From Dichotomocladium elegans (taxonomy: Eukaryota; Mucoromycota; Mucoromycetes; Mucorales; Lichtheimiaceae), in contig JAIXMN010000009.1 in NCBI GenBank assembly GCA_025716815.1, positions 310,001 through 374,000 on the forward strand: a stretch of DNA of 64,000 nucleotides, written 5' to 3'. Below, in pieces: positions 47,321 through 59,049 of this stretch. The translations under genes and the position numbers were made by a program. The stretch's first letter is position 1; every line of letters starts with the position of its first letter. The notes below the pieces were generated by a model that was not told where the DNA came from, made no database searches, and worked only from the letters and a program-made list of their open reading frames with translations.

Positions 47321-49452
47321 TCTATTTCACTAAAATCAATTGTGTCGCGCTTTCCGTCAACATGCGGTGTATTCCCACCACACACTCACACACACACACG
47401 CTGTTTTTCTTCGTATTATTCCCCACTTTTACCATGTCAGTAACACACATATTGCCGAGAGAACCTGTATTGTACCTTATGCCATTTATGTTCCGATTTG
47501 CGTCAGCTCCACTATTCACATACTTCCCTAAGTTGATCAATTGTATTATGCTCAAAAATTCATGATGCCTTCTTCTTCCTTTTTCTTTATGAACTCTTAT
47601 ACGTACGTGCGCAGAATCCTTCTTGTAACACCTATAAACGGCGACACCCTTTTATTCTCGAATATACTTCATACTGTTGGTCAATGAACATGACAAGAGC
47701 CCCTTAAAAACCTTAAACTGTGCTATACTACTGAAGCTTCAGGGATGATTGTGCAACAGTGTCTTTGCGTTGCGTCTATTAAGCCAATTTTAGCAGTTGT
47801 AACACGGGCAAAATGAACAAAAACCCTGGTCGAGCAACGCATATGTTTTAATAGAAAGGAGTAACAAGGCATCGGATTTGCTCTTAAAAAGGATACTACC
47901 AGCAAGCAGCTGTCATAATAATCAGCAGGCATTCCTCCTACTAGCATCTGTGGCTTTGCTCTTCCTCTCTGCATCAGTACTGCAAACACACTCTTGCGCA
48001 CGAACAAGGATGATTAAAAGGATTTGTCTTTTGACTATGTAATTGCTGTAACTGATAATACGTGTCGTTCCCGTGTTCGATGGCTTCATCGATTGTTTTT
48101 CATCTTCATCAATATAAAAAAAATGTCATACATGGGCTTTTTCTATTGTCCACAGCTCTCACATCCTTCGTTGTTTATTAGCTCAAAAACGGAACGCAAT
48201 TTCACTGGAGCGATGCTAGTCGATATGAGTTTGTGATATCCAATGAATCCATCTTGTATTCCAAGATGAGGAACTAGAGAGAAAGGACAATTCAGCTGCT
48301 ACATTTGCTCCCTGATCACTTACATACAGGAAGGATCTTAATGGACAGCAATCATGTAGATAAAAGATATTAGAAGTATAGGTTTACTTGTAAAGAGTAT
48401 CCCAAAATGAATCATAGTCCTTTAATATACGTACATTTATTATTGTTATCTTGACCTAATTATAGGAATCGTCTGTGGATGAATGTGGATGCATGTATGA
48501 AGATCAAGGGAATATGCATGCTTCTCAAAATTGAAGTCTTTTCAAGTCGATTCAGAAATCACCGGACTTGCCAAAAATAACGATTTTCATGACGCAGATG
48601 AATGTGGCTGTTCCGAACATGTGGATTGGGTCGTTGATAATGAAAAATATGCTCTCCAACTCAAGGGAAATTGGTATCGCATGAGAGCAGCAGATTTACA
48701 CGCCATTACACAGCGGGCATTGACAAAAATGGGTATGCGACAGTTAAAATGATTTCTTTCAAAATTTTGGAGCCATCTGGAAAGCTACATTTGTTCTACA
48801 TAACGAGTCTGGCTTCATATTAAACCTGAAGCGTGGTGGTTAAACTATTAAAACCCATGAACAGAGAAAACTGGAAACCTTGGATGCCCTGTCAACATTA
48901 AACTTCTTCGCCATTATTTGAGACTCCACCAACAAGATTACAACGGATGAGATGAGTAATGCATTTATTTATACGGCTGAGAGCAGCTCTAAATATGTCC
49001 AGAAGAAAGACAAGTACTACCTGCATACTGACATCACAGGAGAGAGCCAGAGAGATTCTGATACGAGTGGTCGACGACGACCTTTGGGGGAGGGTTAGTT
49101 AAAGTGATGGGGCAACGTTGATTTTCCGTTGACTAACGAAACGTTCAGAGCATATGTCTTGCACGACATCAATTACTGTTACATTTCCGTCGGACATCCA
49201 AAGCTCTTCTCTCCTCGTGATTCAATCACGCCTTGGACAACACAAGCCTCGTCATGCAAGGGTCTGCAACTTAGCGTGAGATAAGTATGTCTACTGTGGC
49301 TCAGCAGAAGAGGAATAGGGACAGCCCATATATACGATGGCATAGAAGCATTTTAAAATGAAGCTGCTGTTTTTGGGCGTGATGTCGTTTACTTGTCGCT
49401 TAGTAGTAATTCAATAAAACTTCTTGGCCTTAACGATTTATAGATTTTCTGC
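47321..49452. other. Gene-poor region
   Basis: No intact gene seen. The plus-strand piece 48531-48752 (HVDWVVDNEKYALQLKGNWY region) has a protein-like composition but no recognised family. It may be part of the decayed transposon that follows. Confidence 0.4.
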
Positions 49453-49866
49453 GTGTGTTTTTTCTTTTTCCTAATTGCATTTATTTTACAGACATTCAGA
49501 AAGAACACGCAGTTCCTTTACGAAGATGGACAGAGATGTGATGGTGACGAACGTGGAATTGAGCCTATGGATCTTGTTGACGAGGAATTGTTTGCTATTG
49601 AAGTAATGAGTTTTCATACTCAGTTCCTAATGCATAAACTTCCAGAAAGGCCTTCTAACAGCATCTCTTCAGAAATGAAAGGACATTATCTTGCCGTGGA
49701 CAATGATCCTATCCATAGCTCAACTTACATAGAAAAGTACATTCATCTTTGAGGACATCGATATGTCTATCTTTCAACGTATACTCCTGACCTGAGTCCA
49801 ATTGAGCAGTTCTAGTCGGTTGTGAAGAATAAATTTAAGCGAAATAAGTTTCTGGAAAAAGCATGA
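49453..49866 (+). pseudogene. Decayed DDE transposase (Tc1/mariner-IS630 type), 3' part
   Basis: A single plus-strand frame carries the C-terminal catalytic signatures of DDE transposases. MKGHYLAVDNDPIHSS holds the second catalytic Asp context (usually VxDNAPIH). YTPDLSPIEQF is the block before the third acidic residue, followed by SVVKNKFKRNKF. The frame is broken by a TGA just before GHRYVYL and a TAG right after EQF, and stops at 49864-49866. The N-terminal half, with the DNA-binding region and first Asp, is not recognisable. The element is therefore dead. No terminal inverted repeats were found by eye. Confidence 0.78.
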
Positions 49867-49956
49867 TGACTAGACTAGTCAGGTATGCGATAGTTTATAT
49901 TCCAGCGACTTTGAAGGTCTCGTTTCTCATTTATGCGAGATGCTTTATTAACAGTC

Positions 49957-50579
49957 TGTCGTAGTCTTGCGGTTCACGACACTGCAGCTTCACGCGTAGC
50001 AGTGGGATGATGCTATAATTTCGCTATTCTCCTAAGCCGGCAATGATTTGACATAATTTCTCACAAACACTCACTGATTCAACCGCGCAGTCCTCCAAAG
50101 TACGTTGGAACAGAAACACAAGCTGAAGAATACGTGGGAACAACGATGAGAAGAGAATTCGTCGTCGGCTCACGCTTAGTCTGCTACAGCTACTCTGGTG
50201 TGAAAATCATATACAAAGTTTATTTGTGTGGACCATCGCAGGGACACCCATAAGTATCGACTATTACTTGCACTAAAGCATCGTACTAGCTTGTGGAAGC
50301 AGGCAATCGAGATATATGTGTAAAGAAGTTCTTCCTATCTGCTATCGTAGTTGATCTCTGAATTTAACTAGGCCACGGTAGGACTGAAAGTACATTTGGA
50401 ATACAATTCAATATGTGATATCACAATCTAAATACAGCTTTGTGAAGTACCGCTCGGTGATACGTTCTATAGCTATATTGAAACAAAAAGAAAGTTGTTT
50501 TATTCAATAAAAAGAATCCCATTTCAAACACTCGATTTTAACCCTTTTGATTTTTATGCCTGCCACTAACTTCTTAACA
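49957..50579 (+). mobile_element. LTR-like repeat, copy A (longer)
   Basis: Shares start (TGT-CGTAGTC) and end (CTAAC-TTCTTAACA) with copy B, plus internal blocks around CACGACACTGC, AGCTGAAGAATACGTGGGAA and TTTTATTCAATAAA-AGAATCCC. It contains about 255 bases (about 50225-50480) that copy B lacks. The TG...CA ends and the internal AATAAA suggest a retrotransposon LTR. No target-site duplication is evident. Confidence 0.5.
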
Positions 50580-50879
50580 CACGCTACAAGTTCTGCCAAA
50601 ACGGAGATTGCTATCGAGACTTCAATTTTATATATGTCCTTTCAGATAAGGAATGTCTGTAAGAATAAAGGCCTTGGTGTGTAGAATACTTGACACGGGA
50701 TCGAGAAAATAAAAGATTTAATTCAATATGGAAAGCTTTGGAGAACGATAACCATTTGATTCTATATACTTGCAGCCACAAGGAAACATCCCATAAAGGA
50801 ATATAGAATCCAAACAAATATCAAGCTGGAAAAAAGGGGAGTGGTCGGTCTACTGCTACATTCATTAAGGAAGTGATTT

Positions 50880-51077
50880 CTAACGGGAACCGGAAGTAGG
50901 GTAGACAAAATGATGCTTAACAAGAATACAGGACATGGTGCCATTATTTACATGTAGCTGTATCAACGCGTCAACCGAATAAGCTACGCCAAGGTCTGAG
51001 GCAATAGAAGACATACGGAATAAGTATATTGAAAGGAATATTGCTAGATAGGGAGCATGGAGCAGTTCGGCTATCAT
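50880..51077 (-). other. Possible coding remnant, unrecognised
   Basis: A minus-strand frame containing YLAIFLSIYLFRMSSIASDL and a following hydrophilic stretch. It has a protein-like composition, but no family or gene context. It may be part of decayed mobile DNA. Confidence 0.15.
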
Positions 51078-51214
51078 GCATTTCGGGTTAAGCAGAGAAT
51101 TGCGAGTATCACTTGTGTCGAGAGCTAGTAGCGTTGAACTTCCTGTTCACGTGATGATTAAAAAGATGGGGTTCTCTCACAGAAAATAAGCAATGCTAGA
51201 TCCGCAATGAAGCT

Positions 51215-51640
51215 AAATGTGTTATTGCATTCAGAGCATAAACGTGGGTGTGACCTCACTCAGGACCTTATACCGTTCATATCCGTCATCATCGGCGAAC
51301 AATGCCTGTGCAGACTCGTGTGCCAGCATTCGAAACTCATTTTTCGATTGCTCGATTGTCGTTTTCAAATACGGAGGATGCACATCACCATATTGAACAT
51401 TCGACGATGATCATTTAATAGCGTCATTTCGCATTCTTCCCACTCGACTCGCAATGAATCAGTGCCCATACTTGGTAATGTGAGTGCCTTGTTATCGATG
51501 TCAACACCGACTCCTTTGATATCCGCGACACTTTCATGAAGTATGGAGAACACTGCATTGCCGCATTCAGTTCCGATATCCAGTACGCTCCGCTGCCTTT
51601 TTTTGATATGTCGCTTGACTAATGTGCCAGCGCTAAGTCA
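51215..51640 (-). pseudogene. Decayed SAM-dependent methyltransferase fragment
   Basis: The minus strand reads KKRQRSVLDIGTECGNAV then FSILHESVADIKGVGVDIDN, which is the motif I / motif II layout of class I methyltransferases (VLDIG-x-G-x-G, then an acidic residue after the second strand). The glycine loop is altered (GTECGN). The frame ends at a stop near 51365, and a second frame (FRMLAHESAQALFADDDGYE) continues after it. A broken copy of a methyltransferase gene is the best reading; its intact relative is unknown. Confidence 0.45.
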
Positions 51641-52230
51641 ACCAGAATTCCGGTGATCGGCCACGGAATCAAAAAGGTATCTGTCACTTTTGGACAAAAG
51701 TCCATAAAAACATCTTTTCGCTCACTCTATATGCCAATGGCTGTCTTTACTCCTCCTGACTGTCGTCCATCTCCCTGTTATCCCGCCCTGAGCCTGTTAC
51801 CAAAAAGCTATCTTTCTCAAGGGCCGTTAGCTTTTTGTCCAATCTTATGTCCTGAATGATCTGTGTCGTGATATAAATATTGTTAGTAGGGACGACCCAT
51901 CCCGACTACAGATAGGTCTATACAGACATACACTCGTATTATCGATTTTTATTCTTTTCTTTGATAAAGTTCACTACCTTCGAGTATCATGACTCATAAT
52001 ACACGACACACTAGTCCAGGAACTGTTCTTTCCTACATTGTACAATAACATCAGCATCAGCATGAGCAAGAAGAGCACTCGACGGCAGAGAAAAGGAATA
52101 CTTTAAGATGATGATTATAAAAAGCAACAAGTGAATGACATCTTGGGTCCCGATGGCGATTATCTTCATAGATTAACGAGGGCGCCGCTGCTTGGGAACA
52201 ATCCAAGCGGAAACCTCAGGACTGCTGCAG

Positions 52231-52536
52231 TGTACGTAGCCCTACTATTGACGACACTGCGTTTTCACGCGTAGTAGAGGGCCGAGGGTATTAATTTCCA
52301 TTCGACCGGCGCACTCCTCTCCACGAAGTACATTAGAACAGGACCATAAGCTGAAGGATACGTGGGAAGAACGGTTGGAAGAGAATTGGTCGGCGGCTCA
52401 TACTTAGTCCACGGCAGCTGCCCTGTTCTGAGAATCATATAAAAGAAGAGTTGTTTTTATTCAATAAAGAGAATCCCATCTCAAAGACTCGACGTTAGCC
52501 CATTTGGTTTTTATATCTACCCCTAACTCTCCAACA
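52231..52536 (+). mobile_element. LTR-like repeat, copy B (306 bp)
   Basis: Begins TGTACGTAGCC and ends CTCTCCAACA. It contains CATATAAAAG (TATA-like) and, 20 bases on, ATTCAATAAAGAG (poly(A)-like), the usual order in the U3-R part of an LTR. It shares several blocks with copy A at 49957-50579. It directly precedes the retrotransposon fragment, so it may be its 5' LTR. Confidence 0.55.
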
Positions 52537-52582
52537 AACATCACATATTTTCTTTGAATTCGAATACCTTTTTATTCATACC

Positions 52583-53760
52583 ATGTTCGCACACAACAAC
52601 ACCAGTGGCGTCGAGCTTGGTTTGTGCAGCACCACATCGCTTTCCGAAGAAACACTTATCGTGACACGTATCAGAGCGACGACTAGCCAAGTCCCTTCAT
52701 CGCACACCATATGCTCAAGACATCTAGCTAGCAAACAATCGAAGCAGCTCCAGACTCTCCATGATTAATGATGCGTTCCGCACATTACAACAGGCTGTTA
52801 CCCTTCGCAATAGAAACCTTGGCTACTTTGTGAAATGACAGGAACTGATAGACAAACAGAAGAGAGTCAGGATGAGCTCATTTTCATCAACTGCGTGCCA
52901 GTCCAATTGTTTGAAAAGTCCCTCGTGTTGGCTGCATCCATCGCCAATCCTATTTCATTCCCAACGTCCACCACTTCACGCTCTGTGCCCCCCGCAGATC
53001 CTGATCACAAACTGGAGGGCATCAGGTAGGCCGAGGTTTATGACGGCATCCAGGGTCCTTCTTACAGACAGCATCCATCATTCGTGAGCAGCATTCCTAC
53101 CAATTTCACAATCACTTTAAAAGGCGTGCGTCTTTGGGCCTTCCTGGATACCAGCACGGTTGACGTCACTGTTTCCTCTTCGTTATGCGCACGTTTCGGT
53201 TTGTCTTTCCTGGCTGCCGAAGGTATCATATATCTGGCATTAGCAGGCATTACCCTTCCGCATGTCGGATTCGTGAACAAAGAGATGCCTTTGCGCTGCG
53301 ACTAACGGACCGTTCTCCATACTTTTAATGTGCTGTATTGACATGGACAGGTTGATGTTTGCATTGGTGCTGATATCATGAACCAGATTGGTATCCATAT
53401 AGCAGGTCTACCACGCATTGGGACGCACTAGAGGTAGCCTAAATACCAGAGTTCTCTGGCGACGAGGATTCGATCTTGCCCAATAACTCTCCCGCTGGCT
53501 CTCCACGTGAACATCGGACGTTCATGAACACTATCCAACCCTTCCTCGAGGCCAATATGGCGATCCCTATCAATTCTTTATGCACGCTGCTAGATGCCGT
53601 TGTCTCACGCAAAATCACTCCTTGTGATGTTGCTTACTTCAACAATACAAGTTACCTTGCTCTCCAAACCTTGTTGCAGCAGCACGTCGACAAGTGGCTC
53701 GCCGGCGGAATTATCATACACCTGACCACCATCAGTCACTGGAAAAGAGTCACCAAATAA
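52583..53760 (+). pseudogene. Ty3/Gypsy-type retrotransposon relic: Gag-protease to start of RT
   Basis: Broken plus-strand frames in order. 52583-52768 and 52835-53029 are unrecognised Gag-like leftovers. 53084-53305 holds an aspartic protease core: LWAFLDTSTVDVTV (active-site D-T-S where D-T-G is expected), then, past a stop, DVCIGADIMNQIGIHI. 53476-53760 reads HRTFMNTIQPFLEANMAIP and LQQHVDKWLAGGIIIHLT, the block just before the reverse-transcriptase palm. The RT catalytic motif, RNase H and integrase are absent. Several stops and frame changes make it inactive. Confidence 0.7.
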
Positions 53761-54877
53761 AAAGTCCTTTTCTCACTCTCATCTTTTCGCCTTTGCACTT
53801 TCACTTTCTCAGCATATCTGGATAAAGTTCGAGCTTGCAGAGGTAGTTACGGAGTGGTCTCCAGCTCTTTTCTCCCATTTTGCTCATGCAAGATAAAAGG
53901 ATTAGCAAGGAGGAGAGAGGGAACACTATTGACCGTTTTCACACTGACTCATTTTTCATACGAGACAATGGGCCATTTTCCTGTCACCTGGCTGGCCCAA
54001 CCAATCACAGAAAAATGATGCCAATTCACCAAGACTGACCCTCTCCTTTCCGCTGTTTCCGCTCCCCTTAAATTCAGCCTTTTCGGAATATATCCGATTA
54101 CCCATCTAATTCTTTAAGAGAAGACCATCTCATAAGTGATGAGGCTGGCGCATTCCAAGGTGGTGCTTCACTTCAATTGATCTATCCATATCTTATGCTA
54201 TTGTCATACTAGTTACTGCCCGCATTTATCTTGCTTCCGCACCGGTAGTATTAGTCGTACTCCGGCGGATTTCGCCTGTTGAAAATGCCACAGATGATCA
54301 GGAGTATACACTTGTACTACAATCCACGTTATTCCTGTTGCTAGCCGTTAGGATCGTTAACTTAGTCCATGTTTATGATTATTAGGAGATTACCGAGTTA
54401 CCTAACGAGTGAGTACCAGCTGCGACCGATGCTTGGTGAGATAAGACGGCCTTCTTTGCAGTAACCGGCTCATGTTGTCGGCTCGGTGTGAGATGAACGG
54501 CCATGCGCGCAGCATTACATAAATCTTTCAGTGGGAACAATTATCAGACGCCCACAGCGGAGGAATATACTGGAACGGGCAATGTAATTCCGTGCATGGA
54601 TGGGAATCCGGAGGATCTTTTTATCCACTCTTTTTTTTTCAGGCCTTTGGTTAGGCTTATGTGAACGCCTCTCTCCGCCTCCCCCCCAAACTCGCAATAA
54701 CAACAAAGGACCCTCGCCTCCCTTTCCGACCCACGAATTCCAAGAAACGAACCTTACTGCGGTCCCTTTGTCATAAGCCCATCTTTTTAGAGCCTTTATT
54801 GTTTATTTATTTTCTCTTCTTTTTAACCCTCCCTTTATATATTGCCGTTTTTATTCCTCGCCCCGTCTTCTTACTCG
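53761..54877. other. Intergenic, no gene seen
   Basis: Left part continues the transposon debris without recognisable motifs. The right part (54750-54870) is the pyrimidine-rich promoter region of the TPR gene. Confidence 0.45.
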
Positions 54878-55278
54878 ATGACAGCCACCAAATTAGTACA
54901 AATCGCAAAGGAAATTGAAGATGCTCGTTCCAGAGGAATTTATAGAGCCATTCCAGAATTAGCGCGACGTTACCGGAAACATAATCCCAAGGGCGAGAGT
55001 GAGTTTCCCTTTTCTTTACTTCTTTTTTTATGCATAGATAAAATACACGTCTGTTTCCAACTAATGATAAGAAATGAGCTAACATGACCCTTATGTATGA
55101 ACAGTGCTGGCGGAGACCATTCAAGCCGAAGCAGCACTTGAGCAACTTTGCGAAATGAGTGGAAAGCCAACAACGCATCGTCGGCTAGAAAACAAACTTG
55201 TCAAATCGATTCAGCGCCAACTCGAATCCGTTATGACAATGAAAAATCCTGATATCTCTTCCGCCAAGGAGAAAGAGG

Positions 55279-55318
<40 letters not shown>

Positions 55319-58300
55319 CGTGTTTGAAACAAAGGCACCCGTAGTTTTCTAATAAAAAAAGGTAGTTGGCTAAAATAGTCCTTGCGAGAACCTATTTCGA
55401 GTGCGGCGATTTTACCAAAACACTCGAGATTGTATCGGCGCTTTCACTCTCAAGGCAGGATGTCAGTGCGGGATATGATACAACCTTGTTCCTCCAAGCA
55501 AAGATCATGACAGGTAATTGTCGATACGCAAATATAATGAGACTGGTCGTATAGGCAGGTTGGTTGATATTTCCCCGCTTGCGATAGCGGTTGCAATCGA
55601 AGCATCGAGTGACAAGGTAGCCGCTTTGAAAGCGTATGGGGTTGCGGCTGCGGTTTTCAAAACCATGCTTTTCCCGATGGAAAAAGTGCTTGTCAACTGG
55701 GCAGAGGAAGGATTGTATAGAGGATCAATATTAGCCCTCGATTCGGAGTAAGTCTATTCCCACTGGCGGTCGGAAGACTTGCCAAAAAATACTTAGTCCT
55801 GATGTGCTTCTTGCGACAGAGCGGGCGATGTGGGACTTAAGCTTGAGATTTTGCGCGCCTATCAAAGATTTGCAGCATCTCAACCAAAGGTGTGGCAGGA
55901 AAAACGGTGGAAGGTTGTGGCTGAAAAATGTCTCAAATACATGTGTCGAGTCTATCGCCAGGGAGATTATTGCCCACCTGAAAAAAGGTATGTATATTTG
56001 TAGATTAGGGACTTTATCCTTAATAAGGCCTTTCTCGACATTTAGTGCTCGACAGTCTACCTTCATGGTGGAAATGGCTCAATTGCATGGCATTTATGAA
56101 AATATGGTGCTTACTTCGGCCAAATTCCCATCCGCCAATCAGGTAAACAAGACCGTCCTTGATTACACAGATCTCGTTGCTGAGATCGTCGGCATCGCGC
56201 CTTGGCCTCTGGCCGATCTGAGGAATTTCGCAGAGGCAAGCTTAATTTAGATTGGCGTATGGGTTACACCAGGTTAACATGCCTTTCTCTGTAGGCGTTG
56301 AATAGTGCAGCACAAAAGACATTCAACTCGCCGCGAATCACGCGCCATCTTTTCAATGTCTTGGTAAAGGCCGGCGAGTTTCAGGAAGCTCGATATGCAC
56401 TCCAAGCGTACATGAGCATGATTGGACTTGTTACTCACTTCACAAATGAGACAAAAGCTCATGGAGCGGCCTTCGCTACGAATTCTAGAGGAACCAGCAT
56501 CCCAATACCTATCATCAACACAAAGGATATCAAGAGAATGGTGCAGGAGAGCGGCTATAGTAGCCGCTCAAACGAAGATGACGATGGAGAAGACACCGCC
56601 AAACCTTCTAACCCGGCTCCTTCGCGGATCAGAATGGAAAAGGAATCCGCTGAGGACATTTTGCAAGTGCTTTTGTCTGCTATCAAATTGTTTTGTGAGG
56701 AAACGGAGGAGGGCGTAGAGGCTGTGGAAATCGCCGAGATCGCAAAGACCATGTTTGGTTTACAAGACGAACGTTTTAAGCAAAAGAGCAAAGACCTGGG
56801 AGCACGCCTGTACCGTGCTGCAGGAGCAGCCTATGGGCTTCTGGCTAGTCAAAGTGAGTTGGCATTTCAGTGCAACGTCTTATATATATCGTGTAACATA
56901 TCGTGTCGCGCAACTTAGCTGCTGACCCTGTCACCCGCTCTGCTTACCACAAACAGGCTGGAAAACTTCTCCAGCAGTCACTCGATCTCGATCCGAACGC
57001 ATGGCAGACTTACTATCAACTCGCACTCGAACATGCCGAAACACGCGATATCCATCAGGCTGTTCAGGCCGTCACAAAGTCTCTTCAACTCAATCCGGAC
57101 CATGTGCCCTCTTGGCACTTATTGGTGTTAGCCTGCTCATGTCCCATTCAGGGCGATTTGGAGCAAGCGCTCAAGGCATCGCAGATGTGCCTGGAACGTA
57201 TTCAATGGGAGTCAAAAGAGGACAGCCAAGAAGAAGCCGGTGGGGACACAGAAGACGTGGGAGTCTGGCCTGGTTTTGAAAGGAACGAACAACGCATCTT
57301 ATTACAGATGACGCAGCTGATGCTTTTGAACCTGGCCCGAGGTCCCGAGAGCGCACTGGAGTTACAAAAGGAATTGTTTGGATCATATAGCAAGAGTATA
57401 TCTGCCTATGAGGAAATCGAATATTCGGCAGGGCAATATCAAGACGATAGCTCTACCCGAAATCCTGTTGTTCTCTCAGGCTCGTTGAACAATTTAAGTG
57501 ACTCGACAGAAATGAACAGTAGATCATCCGTGCTCGCTAGAAACCCAAATGGAAGCGCTTCATCCACTACCAGTGATGACAGCTTGCGCATAGCACCCCA
57601 TTTCGAAATGACCCTTCAGCATCCTCATCACCGACGTCTTCATCCGTCATTGCATCTTTTCCGAAGTAGAAGCAATCGGAAATCTCGGCAAGCATTAGAG
57701 CTAGGCAATAGAAGCTATGGTAGTTTAAAAACACAAGGTGAGTATGGCATGATAATGTTATCTTTCTTTATCTCTCTGCCAATATGCCCGCACACGCACA
57801 TGCACACACGCACACGCACACACGCACATGTACTCCCCTCAGTGATAGCGCAAGTCCTGACCATTCTAACTAGCGTCAGCAGCAACACGTGCAAGTATCC
57901 CAATGCAGGCATCCGTTACTTCACTACAGAGCACTGTGCCTTCACTCAGTAGTACCCGTTCAATCGTTCAAAAGCCGACCAATCTCTCCGCCAACGCACG
58001 TCCGACAGAACGTTTTCGCTTGCGACGACGACGATCCACACGCATATTGTGTAACCTTTGGCTTTTGTCGGCAAATAGTTACTTGGAGCTGGATCTCACT
58101 GACGAGGCACTCAAGGCCATTGAGGAGGCTGAGAACGTGGACTGGACAGAGAACGCAGGGGTCTGGTGTGCGCTGGGTCGTTTACGACTTGCAGAAGGCC
58201 AGATTGACGGGGCGATCACTGCATTCCAAAAAGGACTTGTATGCGAGGAACATAGCGTTGAATGCCGTGTATGGCTCGCCAGGGCATACATTCAGCATGG

Positions 58301-58576
58301 CGATCTAGAGGTGGCTGAAGGGCACCTTGAGTTTGCGACGAGAGGGTTTGGATGGAACAATGCCGAAGCATGGTAAGGCGACGGACGAGTGCAGAGGAAT
58401 AAGAGAAGCTGAGACTCAACTTTCTTGTGTGCGCTTGAAACTGTAGGTATTACCTCGGAGAAGTGTATCGTAAGACGCAGCGGCCTGAACGGGCAAAAGA
58501 TTGCTTCGTTTATGCCCTTGGATTAGAGAAAACGCAGCCTGTCCAGCCATTTACAATGTTGCGTCGATGTATTTGA
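54878..58576 (+). CDS. YPP1: TTC7/Ypp1-like TPR protein, PI4-kinase complex subunit
   Basis: Multi-exon gene for a helical-repeat protein of the TTC7/Ypp1 type, which holds phosphatidylinositol 4-kinase (Stt4/PI4KA) at the plasma membrane together with Efr3. Start ATG 54878, MTATKLVQIAKEIEDARSRG, then ELARRYRKHNPKGE to exon 2 with AETIQAEAALEQL, the family N-terminus. Clear TPR units appear in the second half: AWQTYYQLALEHAETRDIHQ and WHLLVLACSCPIQGDLEQAL, then AWYYLGEVYRKTQRPERAKD with the terminal LEKTQPVQPFTMLRRCI. Introns are inferred at about 54999-55104 (phase 1 checked), 55277-55363, 55514-55557, 55748-55797, 55987-56044, 56237-56294, 56853-56918, 57738-57890 and 58375-58446. The final TGA is at 58574-58576. 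Confidence 0.85.
55277..55320 (+). repeat. (TA)n(TG)n microsatellite in an intron
   Basis: Alternating TA followed by TG dinucleotides within an intron of the TPR gene. Confidence 0.85.
57791..57830 (+). repeat. CA/CG-rich dinucleotide run in an intron
   Basis: Imperfect CACACG/CACATG repeat inside an intron of the TPR gene. Confidence 0.7.
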
Positions 58577-59049
58577 GGGCAAGCCACAGTACAATAAAGG
58601 CGTCAATTACAAAATGTGTTAATTCAGGGGAGAGGCATTAGGATCGTTCGCCTATCGGTCTATTCCTGTTTTGGCAAGTTTCAATCTGTTTGCGATAGAC
58701 GAAACAGGTAAAATTTCCCCTTTATTTTCTGTTGCCTACTGCCTTTCCGCTCAGAGCTCGATGCACGTATACAAACGAGTAAGATATCAAGGCAAACAAG
58801 CAACATAAGCACCTTCTTGTTTACCTTGCCTATAATGATCGTTCGACAAGCTCGTGGTCCCTGACCAAAATACGAATAAATGCGCCACTGTTGCACATGT
58901 GGGAAGTATTTTTAGCGTTATTCTCAGTAAAATCGGAGCGACCGTGAACCCCGTGTTGAACACCTTCCTCTCTCTTTCTCTCTCTCTCATTCCTTCACCA
59001 TTGCGATCTACCTCCTCCCCCCTCCCATTCCCTTCTTTCATTGCTAACA
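58577..59049. promoter_or_regulatory. Intergenic region and glycosyltransferase leader
   Basis: Ends in a long pyrimidine-rich leader (58965-59045) before the ATG. No gene is seen. Confidence 0.45.
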
